NCBI GenBank assembly: GCA_964504385.1
Contig: CAZDEF010000015.1
Span: forward strand, 1-41,401
DNA: 41,401 nt
Direction of reading: 5' to 3'
From: Limiplasma sp964504385
GTDB lineage: Bacteria > Bacillota > Clostridia > Christensenellales > Aristaeellaceae
The notes beneath the pieces were generated by a model. That model was given only the letters and a program-made list of their open reading frames with translations. It made no database searches and was not told the origin of the DNA. Position numbers and translations under genes: made by a program. How positions within the stretch are numbered: position 1 is the first letter of the stretch; each line of letters opens with the position of its first letter. Below, one piece after another: positions 8,465 through 16,684 of this stretch.

Positions 8465-10591
8465 ATGGCTGCAACACAAGCCAAAAAGCTGGTGATTGTG
8501 GAGTCGCCCGCCAAGGCGAAAACCATTGAAAAATTTTTGGGAAAGGGCTATAAGGTGGAGGCTTCGCAGGGACATGTGCGCGATCTGCCCAAGTCTCAGC
8601 TGGGCGTGGACGCGGACAACGACTTCGAGATGAAGTATATCACCATCCGCGGCCGCGGCGATATTCTGGCCCGCATCAAGAAGGAAGCCAAGGCCGCTTC
8701 CCGCGTATATCTCGCAACCGACCCTGACCGCGAAGGAGAGGCGATCTCGTGGCATCTGGCCAATACGCTGGGCATCGATACATCCAAGCCCTGCCGCATC
8801 GAGTTCCACGAAATCACCAAAAAAGCGGTCAAGGAAGCGCTGGAGCATCCGCGCCCCATTGATATGGATCGCGTGGACGCGCAGCAGGCGCGCCGCGCGC
8901 TGGACCGCTTGGTGGGCTACAAGATCAGCCCCCTGCTGTGGGCGAAGGTGAAGAAGGGCCTGTCCGCCGGCCGTGTGCAGAGCGTGGCGACCCGCATGGT
9001 GGTGGAGCGCGAGCAGGAGATCGAGGCGTTCATTCCAGAGGAATTCTGGGATATTACCGCCAGCTTTACCGCTCCGAATGCGCGCGGCAAGAAAATGCAC
9101 TATCAGGCCAAGCTGGTCACGCTGGATCATCAGCGCGTGAGCATTCACAACGCTGAGGAGGCGGAAGCCGCCAAGCAGCGCATTCTTCAGTCGCAGTTCA
9201 GCATTCAGTCGCTGAAAACCGGGGAAAAGCTCAAGCGGCCGCAGCCGCCGTTCACCACCTCTAGCCTGCAGCAGGAGGCCAGCCGAAAGCTGAATTTCTC
9301 CACGGCCAAGACCATGCAGGTGGTACAGCAGCTTTACGAAGGCATTGATCTGGGCAAGGCCGGAACGGTCGGTCTGGTCACCTATATCCGTACCGACAGC
9401 GTGCGCGTGGCTGAGGAAGCGGTGCAGTCTGCGCGCGGCTTCATCGCGCAGCAGTACGGCGCAGAATACTGCCCTGCGGAACCCAACCAGTACAAGGGAC
9501 GCAAGAATGCGCAGGACGCGCACGAAGCCATCCGTCCCACCTATATGGAGTATGCGCCGGACAGCGTGAAGGCGCATCTGACCCGCGAGCAGCACAACCT
9601 GTACCGGCTGATCTACAACCGCTTCTTAGCCAGCCAGATGAAGCCCGCCGTGTTCCAGACGCTGTCTGCGGATATTGGGGGCAATGACTGCGTGCTGCGC
9701 TACTATGGCGAGCATATGACCTTCCCCGGCTACCGCGCCGTGTATGTGGAGAGCATGGATGACGAGCAGGAGCTGCCGGAAAGCATCCTGCCCGTGCTGC
9801 AGGAGAAGGACGCGGTGAGCCTTACCGCCGTGGAGACGGAACAGCATTTCACTCAGCCCCCGGCCCGCTACACGGAGGCCAGTCTGGTGAAAGCGCTGGA
9901 AGAAAAGGGCATCGGCCGCCCCAGCACCTACGCGCCCACCATCACCACCATCATTTCCCGCGGCTATGTGACCCGCGATAAGAAACGCCTGTATCCCACG
10001 GAGCTGGGCTGCATGATCACCAGCATGATGACGGAGTACTTCGGCCCCATTGTGGATACCGAGTTTACCGCTTCGCTGGAAGATAAGCTGGATACCGTGG
10101 AGGAGGGCGAGACGTATTGGCGTGAGATCCTGCGCGGCTTCTATCCGGATTTCAAGCAGATGCTTGATGTGGCGGAGGAGCAGATCGAAAAGGTGGAAGT
10201 AAAGGACGAAGTCAGCGATGTGCAGTGCGACAAATGCGGCGCGATGATGGTGTATAAGATGGGCCGCTTCGGTAAGTTCCTCGCCTGCCCCAACTTTCCC
10301 GAATGCCGGAACGCAAAGCCCATTCTGCACTACATCGATGCGCCCTGCCCCAAGTGCGGCGCACGACTGATGGAAAAGACCAGCAAGAAGAACCGCAAGT
10401 TCTACGGCTGCGAGAAGTATCCGGAATGCGATTTTGTCAGCTGGGAGATGCCCATTACCGATCACTGCCCCAAGTGCGGCAGCTATATGGTGCAGAAGTA
10501 CGGCAAGCATGGCGAGATCATTCACCTGTGCGCCAATGAGACCTGCCGCTACAAAACCGTAGCGGAAGCAAAAGAAGACGAGGACGCCTGA
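8465..10591 (+). CDS. topA: DNA topoisomerase I (type IA)
   Basis: This enzyme relaxes negatively supercoiled DNA by transient single-strand cleavage. The TOPRIM domain opens with KKLVIVESPAKAKT (Glu13) and has TDPDREGE (near 86). The active-site tyrosine is Tyr307 in VTYIRTDS. The C-terminus carries three C4 zinc ribbons of the form CxxC...CxxxxC: CDKCG (near 587), CPKCG (near 628) and CPKCG (near 672). Length is 708 residues, normal for Firmicutes. The ATG at 8465 follows GAGGAGG by 8 bases. Its TGA stop shares a base with the trmFO start (TGATG), suggesting coupled translation. The dprA-topA-trmFO order is strongly conserved. Confidence 0.97.
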   Translation: MAATQAKKLVIVESPAKAKTIEKFLGKGYKVEASQGHVRDLPKSQLGVDADNDFEMKYITIRGRGDILARIKKEAKAASRVYLATDPDREGEAISWHLANTLGIDTSKPCRIEFHEITKKAVKEALEHPRPIDMDRVDAQQARRALDRLVGYKISPLLWAKVKKGLSAGRVQSVATRMVVEREQEIEAFIPEEFWDITASFTAPNARGKKMHYQAKLVTLDHQRVSIHNAEEAEAAKQRILQSQFSIQSLKTGEKLKRPQPPFTTSSLQQEASRKLNFSTAKTMQVVQQLYEGIDLGKAGTVGLVTYIRTDSVRVAEEAVQSARGFIAQQYGAEYCPAEPNQYKGRKNAQDAHEAIRPTYMEYAPDSVKAHLTREQHNLYRLIYNRFLASQMKPAVFQTLSADIGGNDCVLRYYGEHMTFPGYRAVYVESMDDEQELPESILPVLQEKDAVSLTAVETEQHFTQPPARYTEASLVKALEEKGIGRPSTYAPTITTIISRGYVTRDKKRLYPTELGCMITSMMTEYFGPIVDTEFTASLEDKLDTVEEGETYWREILRGFYPDFKQMLDVAEEQIEKVEVKDEVSDVQCDKCGAMMVYKMGRFGKFLACPNFPECRNAKPILHYIDAPCPKCGARLMEKTSKKNRKFYGCEKYPECDFVSWEMPITDHCPKCGSYMVQKYGKHGEIIHLCANETCRYKTVAEAKEDEDA

Positions 10592-11952
10592 TGCCGTCAG
10601 GCTCCGGAGAGGATGGACCGATCGTGAGCATTACGGTCATCGGCGGCGGTCTGGCTGGCTGCGAAGCTGCATGGCAGATCGCCCAAAGGGGCATTCCCGT
10701 AGACCTGTATGAAATGAAACCTGAAAAGAAAACCCCTGCGCAGTCACTGGATACGCTGGCGGAGCTGGTGTGCAGCAACAGCCTGCGCAGCGACCGCCTC
10801 ACCAACGCCGTGGGGCTGCTCAAGGCGGAAATGCGCAAGCTGCATTCCCTGATCATGCGTGCGGCGGATGAAACCGCCGTGCCTGCGGGCGGCGCGCTGG
10901 CGGTGGATCGCAACGGCTTTTCCGAAGCCATCGATCGTGCGGTGCACAAGCATCCGCTGATCACCGTTCACGGGGAAGAAGTGACGAAGATCCCGCAGGA
11001 AGGCACGGTCATCATCGCTACGGGCCCGCTTACCAGCGATGCGCTGTCCGAGGAAATCGCGAAGATGCAGGGGCTTTCCACGCTGCATTTTTACGACGCA
11101 GCAGCGCCCATCGTGACGGCGGACAGCCTCGATATGGATAAGGTGTTCTGCATGTCGCGCTACGAGCGCGGAGCGGATTATCTGAACTGTCCCATGGACA
11201 GGGAGACCTACATGGATTTCGTCCATGCCCTGCAGACGGCGGAAACCGTGCCGGTGCGCGGCTTCGAGGAAAAGGCGGTATTCGAGGGCTGCATGCCCAT
11301 CGAAAGCATGGCCAAGCGCGGGGATATGGTGATCGCCTTTGGCCCGCTCAAACCGGTGGGACTGGTCGACCCGCACACGGGCAAGGAACCCTTTGCAGTG
11401 GTGCAGCTCAGGCGGGACAACTATGCCGGCACGCTGTATAACATTGTCGGCTTCCAGACTCGGCTCACCTATCCGGAGCAGCGCCGTGTGTTCGGCATGA
11501 TCCCGGGACTGGAAAATGCGGAGTATGCGCGGCTGGGCGTTATGCACCGCAACACCTTCCTCAACAGCCCCGGCTTTCTGGATGATACCTTCCGCGTGAT
11601 CGCGCAGCCGCGGCTGTACTTCGCCGGGCAGATCACCGGCGTGGAGGGCTATGTGGAAAGCGCCGCCAGCGGTCTGCTGGCAGGGCTGACGGCGGCCTGC
11701 CGCGAACAGGGCAAGGAACCGCCGCATTTCAGCGGACGCACCGCCATCGGCGCGATGGCCCGCTATGTATCCACCCCCAACAAGCGCTTCCAGCCCATGA
11801 ACTGCGCGTTTGGGCTGATCGACCCGCTGGAAGTCAAACCCGGCGAGAAGCGCATCCGCAACAAGCAGCAGCGCTATGAGAAAATTTCTGAGCGCGCTCT
11901 GGCGGAATTGGACGCCGTTATCGGACAAATGGAACAGGAAGACCGTACTTGA
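10591..11952 (+). CDS. trmFO: tRNA (uracil-54-C5)-methyltransferase, folate/FAD-dependent (TrmFO)
   Basis: TrmFO makes ribothymidine at position 54 of tRNA using methylenetetrahydrofolate and FAD, the alternative to the SAM-dependent TrmA route. The FAD-binding motif VIGGGLAGCEAAW lies at 16-28, CSNSLRSD follows, and VFEGCMPIE carries the expected catalytic cysteine. RPTAIGAM-like and STPNKRFQPMN blocks near the C-terminus fit the family. The ATG at 10591 has GAGGA 6 bases upstream. A GTG at 10624 preceded by GGAGAGGA (10606-10613) would give the more canonical MSITVIGGG, so the true start is uncertain by 11 codons. It is the last of the tightly coupled group; a 44-base gap follows. Confidence 0.95.
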   Translation: MPSGSGEDGPIVSITVIGGGLAGCEAAWQIAQRGIPVDLYEMKPEKKTPAQSLDTLAELVCSNSLRSDRLTNAVGLLKAEMRKLHSLIMRAADETAVPAGGALAVDRNGFSEAIDRAVHKHPLITVHGEEVTKIPQEGTVIIATGPLTSDALSEEIAKMQGLSTLHFYDAAAPIVTADSLDMDKVFCMSRYERGADYLNCPMDRETYMDFVHALQTAETVPVRGFEEKAVFEGCMPIESMAKRGDMVIAFGPLKPVGLVDPHTGKEPFAVVQLRRDNYAGTLYNIVGFQTRLTYPEQRRVFGMIPGLENAEYARLGVMHRNTFLNSPGFLDDTFRVIAQPRLYFAGQITGVEGYVESAASGLLAGLTAACREQGKEPPHFSGRTAIGAMARYVSTPNKRFQPMNCAFGLIDPLEVKPGEKRIRNKQQRYEKISERALAELDAVIGQMEQEDRT

Positions 11953-11963
11953 AAATGCATCTG

Positions 11964-11972
11964 TGATATACT
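11964..11972 (+). promoter_or_regulatory. Possible extended -10 promoter before the secreted hydrolase-like gene
   Basis: The 44-base gap after trmFO contains TGATATACT, an extended -10 element (TG, one base, then TATACT). No -35 is recognisable at 17 bases upstream. The predicted transcript would begin just before the AGGAGGA ribosome site at 11983. It may supply extra expression of the hydrolase-like gene and hslVU within the long operon. Confidence 0.3.
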
Positions 11973-11996
11973 TAATCCATACAGGAGGAATGCTGC

Positions 11997-13379
11997 ATGA
12001 AACGCTTGCTTGCAATGCTTACGCTCTGCGCGGTGCTGCTGGGCTGCCTGTCCGGCACGGCCGCGGCGGGTCAGATGGAGAAAGGCGTGCCGGTGTGGAC
12101 GGAAGAAAATGTCCGCCAGTACGCCATGGACTTCGTGGAAGGCAGATCCATGGATCGGCTTTGGGGCTACTATGACCTGCAGATCCGGCGCTACATGCCG
12201 GAGGAGGCCTATGCAGCGCAGCTGCTGGAACTGGAATTCCTGACAGGCGATTTTCTGGGCTTGGGCAGCTATCGCTCCTTTGAAGAAGCGGAGAACCAGC
12301 TGAAGGTGCATGTGCTGCATCTGTGCATGGAAAAGCAGGATCTGGACATGTATTTCACCCATAAGGACGAAGAAGACGACTGGGAGATCATGGCCGTTGA
12401 ATTCGTGCCCTCCGAAAAGGAAGAACCGCTGGAAGCGTGGCTGGCTCCGGATCATTCCTTCACGGAAAACAGCGTGGCGATCGGCGCGGAGCCGTATCTG
12501 CTGGATGGGATCCTGACGGTGCCTGCTTCTGCCAGCGTGCAGCAGCCCGCTCCTGTATGTGTGATGCTGCATGATTACGGCGCGCTGGATCGCGACAACA
12601 CCCGCGGCGGAACCAAGTTGTTTGCGGATTTTGCAGAGCTGATGGCGGATTACGGCATCGCGACGATCCGCTACGACAAGCGTACCTACGCCTATCCGGA
12701 TGCGCCGATCGAGACGGTCAAGGATGAAGTGATCGACGATGCGTTGTCCGCCATCGAAACGGCGGCAGCAAATGAATACATCGATCCCAAACAGGTCTAT
12801 GTGGTCGGCGTTGGTCTGGGAGCGATCCTGGCGCCGCGCGTGGCCAACGAAGCGGACGGCAAAGTGGCAGGCATGATCCTGATCGGTGCCACCGATAACC
12901 GCGTGATCGACGAGCTGTACCAAGTCAATAAGGGCGAAGTGGCGGCGATGGACGCTGACGAAGCCAAAATCGTCAAGAACGCCGTGCGAAACATTGGCAA
13001 AATGAAGGAAGAAAAGGCGCGTGAGCTGACTGTATTCGGCCGCAATGGTTACTACTATTGGGAAGCCGAGCAGTATGACACGGCGGCCAAGCTGCTGCGC
13101 ACGCTCAAGCTGCCCACTTACTTTGCCCATGGCAACCGCGATACCGAGGTGGACGTGGAAGAAGGGTTTGCCGATCTGAAAAAGGACGTCGGCCCCAATG
13201 CGGTCTTTGCCACTTACAAGATCTATCGTGGCCTCAACCATATGCTGATGAACGATTTGTCCACCGACCTGAACGGGCAGTCCACCTATGAGGCGGAGGC
13301 GCATCTGGATGCGCAGGCGGCGCGTGATATGGCGCTGTGGATCACGGACAATCAATCTGAATCAAACACAAAGAGGTGA
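11997..13379 (+). CDS. Secreted DUF3887-like plus alpha/beta-hydrolase fold protein, nucleophile serine missing
   Basis: The 460-residue protein starts with a hydrophobic signal sequence. LLGC at 14-17 resembles a lipobox, and AAA-G at 22-25 a type I site. Residues about 30-140 resemble the DUF3887 module often found ahead of hydrolase domains. The rest is an alpha/beta hydrolase with the GALDRDNTRGG and ATIRYDKRTYAYP blocks of the S33/dienelactone-hydrolase-like group. At the nucleophile elbow the sequence is VVGVGLGA (G271-V-G273-L-G275), where active relatives have GHSLG, so the Ser is Gly273. The later acid (HGNRDTEV) and His (GLNHML) remain. It may bind rather than hydrolyse, or use another residue. 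It occupies the place of xerC in the usual trmFO-xerC-hslVU order. AGGAGGA precedes the ATG. Confidence 0.8.
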   Translation: MKRLLAMLTLCAVLLGCLSGTAAAGQMEKGVPVWTEENVRQYAMDFVEGRSMDRLWGYYDLQIRRYMPEEAYAAQLLELEFLTGDFLGLGSYRSFEEAENQLKVHVLHLCMEKQDLDMYFTHKDEEDDWEIMAVEFVPSEKEEPLEAWLAPDHSFTENSVAIGAEPYLLDGILTVPASASVQQPAPVCVMLHDYGALDRDNTRGGTKLFADFAELMADYGIATIRYDKRTYAYPDAPIETVKDEVIDDALSAIETAAANEYIDPKQVYVVGVGLGAILAPRVANEADGKVAGMILIGATDNRVIDELYQVNKGEVAAMDADEAKIVKNAVRNIGKMKEEKARELTVFGRNGYYYWEAEQYDTAAKLLRTLKLPTYFAHGNRDTEVDVEEGFADLKKDVGPNAVFATYKIYRGLNHMLMNDLSTDLNGQSTYEAEAHLDAQAARDMALWITDNQSESNTKR

Positions 13380-13384
13380 ATGAT

Positions 13385-13918
13385 ATGGCGATGATGGGAA
13401 CGACCATCTGCGCTGTGAAGCGCGGCGATCAGGTAGCCATAGCCGGAGATGGACAGGTGACGATGGGGGAAAACACCATCTTTAAAGCCAGCGCGCGCAA
13501 GGTGCGCAGGCTGTACAACGGTCAGGTGCTGGCGGGCTTTGCCGGCTCGGTGGCGGACGCCTTTTCGCTGTGCGAGCGTTTTGAGGAAAAGCTGACCCAG
13601 TGCGGCGGCAATCTGGAGCGGGCGGCTGTCAGCCTTGCGCAGGATTGGCGCGGCGATCAGGTGGCTCGTAAGCTGGAAAGCATGCTGATCGTGGCGGATC
13701 GCAACAGTCTGCTGGTGCTCAGCGGTACCGGCGAGGTGATCGACCCCGACGAAGGCGTATGCGCCATCGGATCGGGCGGCAATTATGCTCTGGCAGCGGC
13801 CCGCGCTTTGGTACAGAACACGGATCTGAGCGCGGAAGAGATCGCCGTGAAGGCACTGGAAGTGGCCGCATCCATCTGCGTGTTTACCAACGACCACATT
13901 TCTGTGGAAACGCTGTAA
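13385..13918 (+). CDS. hslV: HslV (ClpQ) protease subunit
   Basis: HslV is the proteolytic threonine-protease core of the two-part HslVU machine, a bacterial relative of the proteasome beta subunit. The N-terminal nucleophile lies in GTTICAV, followed by IAGDGQVTMG, KVRRLYNG, LAGFAGSVADAF, and the C-terminal AIGSGGNYALAAARAL. The start is the ATG at 13385 with GAGGTGA five bases upstream; a GTG at 13376 lies inside that ribosome site and is rejected. This gives 177 residues with MAMMG before the Thr-Thr pair. The nucleophile would be Thr6, so a five-residue leader has to be removed. ATGs at 13391 and 13394 would shorten the leader. hslU follows after 17 bases. Confidence 0.95.
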   Translation: MAMMGTTICAVKRGDQVAIAGDGQVTMGENTIFKASARKVRRLYNGQVLAGFAGSVADAFSLCERFEEKLTQCGGNLERAAVSLAQDWRGDQVARKLESMLIVADRNSLLVLSGTGEVIDPDEGVCAIGSGGNYALAAARALVQNTDLSAEEIAVKALEVAASICVFTNDHISVETL

Positions 13919-13935
13919 AAGGAGGCCAGAAAAGC

Positions 13936-15306
13936 ATGAAAGAACTGACCCCCAGAGAGATCGTGCGGGAGCTTGACCGCTATATCATCGGTCAGGACGA
14001 GGCCAAGCGCGCTGTGGCCATCGCGCTGCGCAACCGCTACCGCCGCGCGCAGCTGGATGAAAGCATGCGCAACGAGATCAGCCCCAAGAATATTCTGATG
14101 ATCGGCCCGACCGGCGTGGGCAAAACGGAGATCGCACGCAGGCTGGCCAAGCTGGTCAAGGCTCCCTTCATCAAGGTGGAAGCCACAAAATTCACCGAGG
14201 TAGGCTATGTGGGCCGCGATGTGGAAAGCATCATCCGCGATTTAACGGAAAATGCCATCCGCATGGTGCGTGCGGAGTACAGCGAGCGCGTCAAGGCGCG
14301 TGCATCCGTGCTGGCCGAAGACCGGCTGGCCACGCTGCTGGTCAACCCGCCCAAGAAAGGCCCCGCCAATCCCTTTGAGTTTCTCATGAATCCGGGCAAG
14401 AAGGAACCGGAACTGCCGCGTGAGGAGCAGGAAAAGCTGGCGCTGCGCCGCGAGGACGTGCTGCAGCAGCTGCGCAGCGGTCAGCTGGAAGACCGCGAAA
14501 TTGAGGTGGAAGTGGAAGACACCATTCCAGAGCTGGAAGTGGGAGGCAATTCCATCAGCATCGGCGATGTGATGGGCGGCATGATGCCGAAGCGGACCAA
14601 GATCCGCCGTGTGAAGGTGAAGGAAGCACGAAGGATCCTGCTGGAAGAGGAATCGGCCAAGCTGATCGACGAGGATCAGGTCAAGGAAGAGGCGATCCGC
14701 CGCGCAGAGCAGCAGGGCATTGTGTTCATTGACGAGATCGACAAGGTGGCGGGACGGTCGGCTGGCGGCCATGGGCCGGATGTAAGCCGCGAGGGTGTGC
14801 AGCGCGACATCCTGCCCATCGTGGAAGGCAGCACGGTCAACACCAAGTACGGCCCCGTCCGCACGGATTATATGCTGTTCATTGCTGCGGGCGCGTTCCA
14901 TGTGGCGAAGGTGACGGATCTGATCCCCGAACTGCAGGGCCGCTTCCCGGTGCATGTAAAGCTCAAGAGCCTCACACAGGAGGATTTCAAGGCGATCCTG
15001 ACCCAGCCGGAAAACGCGCTGACCCGTCAGTATGAAGCGCTGCTGTCTGTTGACAAGGTCTTCCTGTCCTTTGAGGACAGCGCCATCGATGCGATCGCCA
15101 GCGCAGCCTATGTGCTGAACGAAACCAAGGAAGATATCGGCGCGCGCCGCCTGTTCGCCGTGTTTGAAAAGCTGCTGGAGGATATCAGCTTCAATGCCGG
15201 CGGCGAAGAAATGCCCAATGTGTACCTGAACATCAACGGCGATTATGTTGTGGATCATCTGGGCAAGGAAGATGTGACCATGGATATGCGGCGCTACATT
15301 CTCTGA
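13936..15306 (+). CDS. hslU: HslU (ClpY) ATPase subunit
   Basis: HslU is the AAA+ unfoldase that feeds proteins into HslV. Family landmarks are LTPREIVRELDRYIIGQ at the N-terminus, Walker A GPTGVGKT (57-64), the pore loop GYVG (90-93), the long inserted I-domain (about 110-240), Walker B IVFIDEIDKV (near 264), sensor region GRFPVHVKL, and the C-terminal DMRRYIL tail that docks into HslV. AAAGGAGG at 13917-13924 sets the ATG at 13936, giving 456 residues. Longer upstream extension in the same frame lies within hslV and is not used. codY, the usual next gene in Bacillus and many Clostridia, is not present downstream. Confidence 0.97.
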   Translation: MKELTPREIVRELDRYIIGQDEAKRAVAIALRNRYRRAQLDESMRNEISPKNILMIGPTGVGKTEIARRLAKLVKAPFIKVEATKFTEVGYVGRDVESIIRDLTENAIRMVRAEYSERVKARASVLAEDRLATLLVNPPKKGPANPFEFLMNPGKKEPELPREEQEKLALRREDVLQQLRSGQLEDREIEVEVEDTIPELEVGGNSISIGDVMGGMMPKRTKIRRVKVKEARRILLEEESAKLIDEDQVKEEAIRRAEQQGIVFIDEIDKVAGRSAGGHGPDVSREGVQRDILPIVEGSTVNTKYGPVRTDYMLFIAAGAFHVAKVTDLIPELQGRFPVHVKLKSLTQEDFKAILTQPENALTRQYEALLSVDKVFLSFEDSAIDAIASAAYVLNETKEDIGARRLFAVFEKLLEDISFNAGGEEMPNVYLNINGDYVVDHLGKEDVTMDMRRYIL

Positions 15307-15360
15307 GACCGCTTGGAAAGCGTGCCATATTCGTTGGATCCCATAAGGAGGAAGGCCACT

Positions 15361-16680
15361 ATGCGTATTCGTATTACCAATATTATGATGACTCCGGGCG
15401 TGAGCGGCGAGGCTCATATTCCGTTTGTTCCGGATGCTGAGATCCTGATCGAGGATCAGTGGATCGTCTACGCCGGAAAACGCAGTGAAGCGCCTGCTTT
15501 TGAGGCGGATGAGACCATCGATGGACAGGGCGCGCTGGCGATGCCCGGCCTGTGCAACATGCACACCCATACGCCCATGACGCTGCTGCGCAGCATCGGC
15601 AGTGATCTGCCTCTGGACCGCTGGTTGAACGAGGCCATTTTTCCCGTTGAAAAGCACCTGACGGATGACGCTGTGCGCGCCGGTTCGGATCTGGGCATGA
15701 AGGAAATGCTGCGCTTCGGCACCACTTCCTTCAACGACATGTACATGCACATGGACATGGAGGCGGAAGCCGTGCGCGACAGCGGCATGCGCGCCTTGCT
15801 GGGCCATGGCGTGGTGGACTTTGACGAGAGCTGCGCCGACCTGCTGCCGGGCATTGCGCTGATCGAAAAGTGGAACCACGCGGCAGAGGACCGCATCCGC
15901 GTCAGCCTTGCCCCGCACAGTGAGGGAGCGACCACGCAGAAGCTGATGGAAAAGGTGCTGGAGGCTGCCGATACCTATCAGGTGCCGATCCATGTGCATG
16001 TGAGCGAGACCAAGCTGGATTTTGATGGCAGTCTGGAGCGCCGCGGTCTTACGCCGCCGCAGTACCTGAACCGGATCGGGCTGATGAAGCATCCGGTGCT
16101 GGCTGCGCATTGCGTGTGGTTTACCGATGAGGATATCGAACTGTTTGCCCGCACGGGCGCGGTGGTGCTGCATAACCCCATCAGCAATCTGAAACTGGCC
16201 AGCGGCGTTGCGCCGATCGCCAAGATGCTCAAGGCAGGCGTGAAGGTCACGCTCGGCACGGACGGCGTTGCCAGCAACAACAACCTGAACCTGTGGGAAG
16301 AGATCAAGCTGATGCCCATGCTTCAGAAGGGCACGACGCTCGATCCCACCGTGGTGTCGCCTGCGCAGACCATCGCCGCGGCTACCTATAACGGCGCACA
16401 GGCCATGGGCTATGATCGCCTCGGACTGCTCAAACCGGGCTATCTGGCGGATCTGATCCTGCTCGATCTGAGCGGTGCGCATATGTCTCCCTGCCACGAC
16501 ATGGAAAGCAACCTTGTCTATTCTGCGCAGGGCAGCGATGTTTGCCTGACCATGGTCAACGGCAAGGTGCTGTACCGCAACGGCGAGTTCACCACCTTGG
16601 ACGCGCGGTTGGTGATGGAGCGTGCGCGCAAGGAAGCCGGGCTGCTGATGGAACGCGCCGAAGCGGCCAAGAAAGCATAA
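15361..16680 (+). CDS. mtaD: Amidohydrolase, probable 5-methylthioadenosine/S-adenosylhomocysteine deaminase
   Basis: A metal-dependent deaminase of the TrzA/MtaD group (COG0402). Metal ligands are seen in MHTHTP (His68, His70), HVHVSE (near 210), AHCVWF (near 250) and LGTDGVASNN (near 299). These give the usual mononuclear Zn or Fe site. MtaD-type members deaminate S-adenosylhomocysteine and methylthioadenosine to inosyl forms in purine and methionine salvage. The SNNNLNLWEE block is typical of that subgroup, but related guanine or cytosine deaminases cannot be fully excluded. AAGGAGGA lies about 8 bases before the ATG at 15361, giving 439 residues. It is 54 bases after hslU and 4 bases before a glycosyltransferase, with no terminator seen between. 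Confidence 0.85.
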   Translation: MRIRITNIMMTPGVSGEAHIPFVPDAEILIEDQWIVYAGKRSEAPAFEADETIDGQGALAMPGLCNMHTHTPMTLLRSIGSDLPLDRWLNEAIFPVEKHLTDDAVRAGSDLGMKEMLRFGTTSFNDMYMHMDMEAEAVRDSGMRALLGHGVVDFDESCADLLPGIALIEKWNHAAEDRIRVSLAPHSEGATTQKLMEKVLEAADTYQVPIHVHVSETKLDFDGSLERRGLTPPQYLNRIGLMKHPVLAAHCVWFTDEDIELFARTGAVVLHNPISNLKLASGVAPIAKMLKAGVKVTLGTDGVASNNNLNLWEEIKLMPMLQKGTTLDPTVVSPAQTIAAATYNGAQAMGYDRLGLLKPGYLADLILLDLSGAHMSPCHDMESNLVYSAQGSDVCLTMVNGKVLYRNGEFTTLDARLVMERARKEAGLLMERAEAAKKA

Positions 16681-16684
16681 GCAC

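Noticed and set aside
13376..13384. GTG at 13376 as the hslV start
   Set aside because: It lies within the GAGGTGA ribosome site and would move the nucleophile threonine further from the N-terminus.
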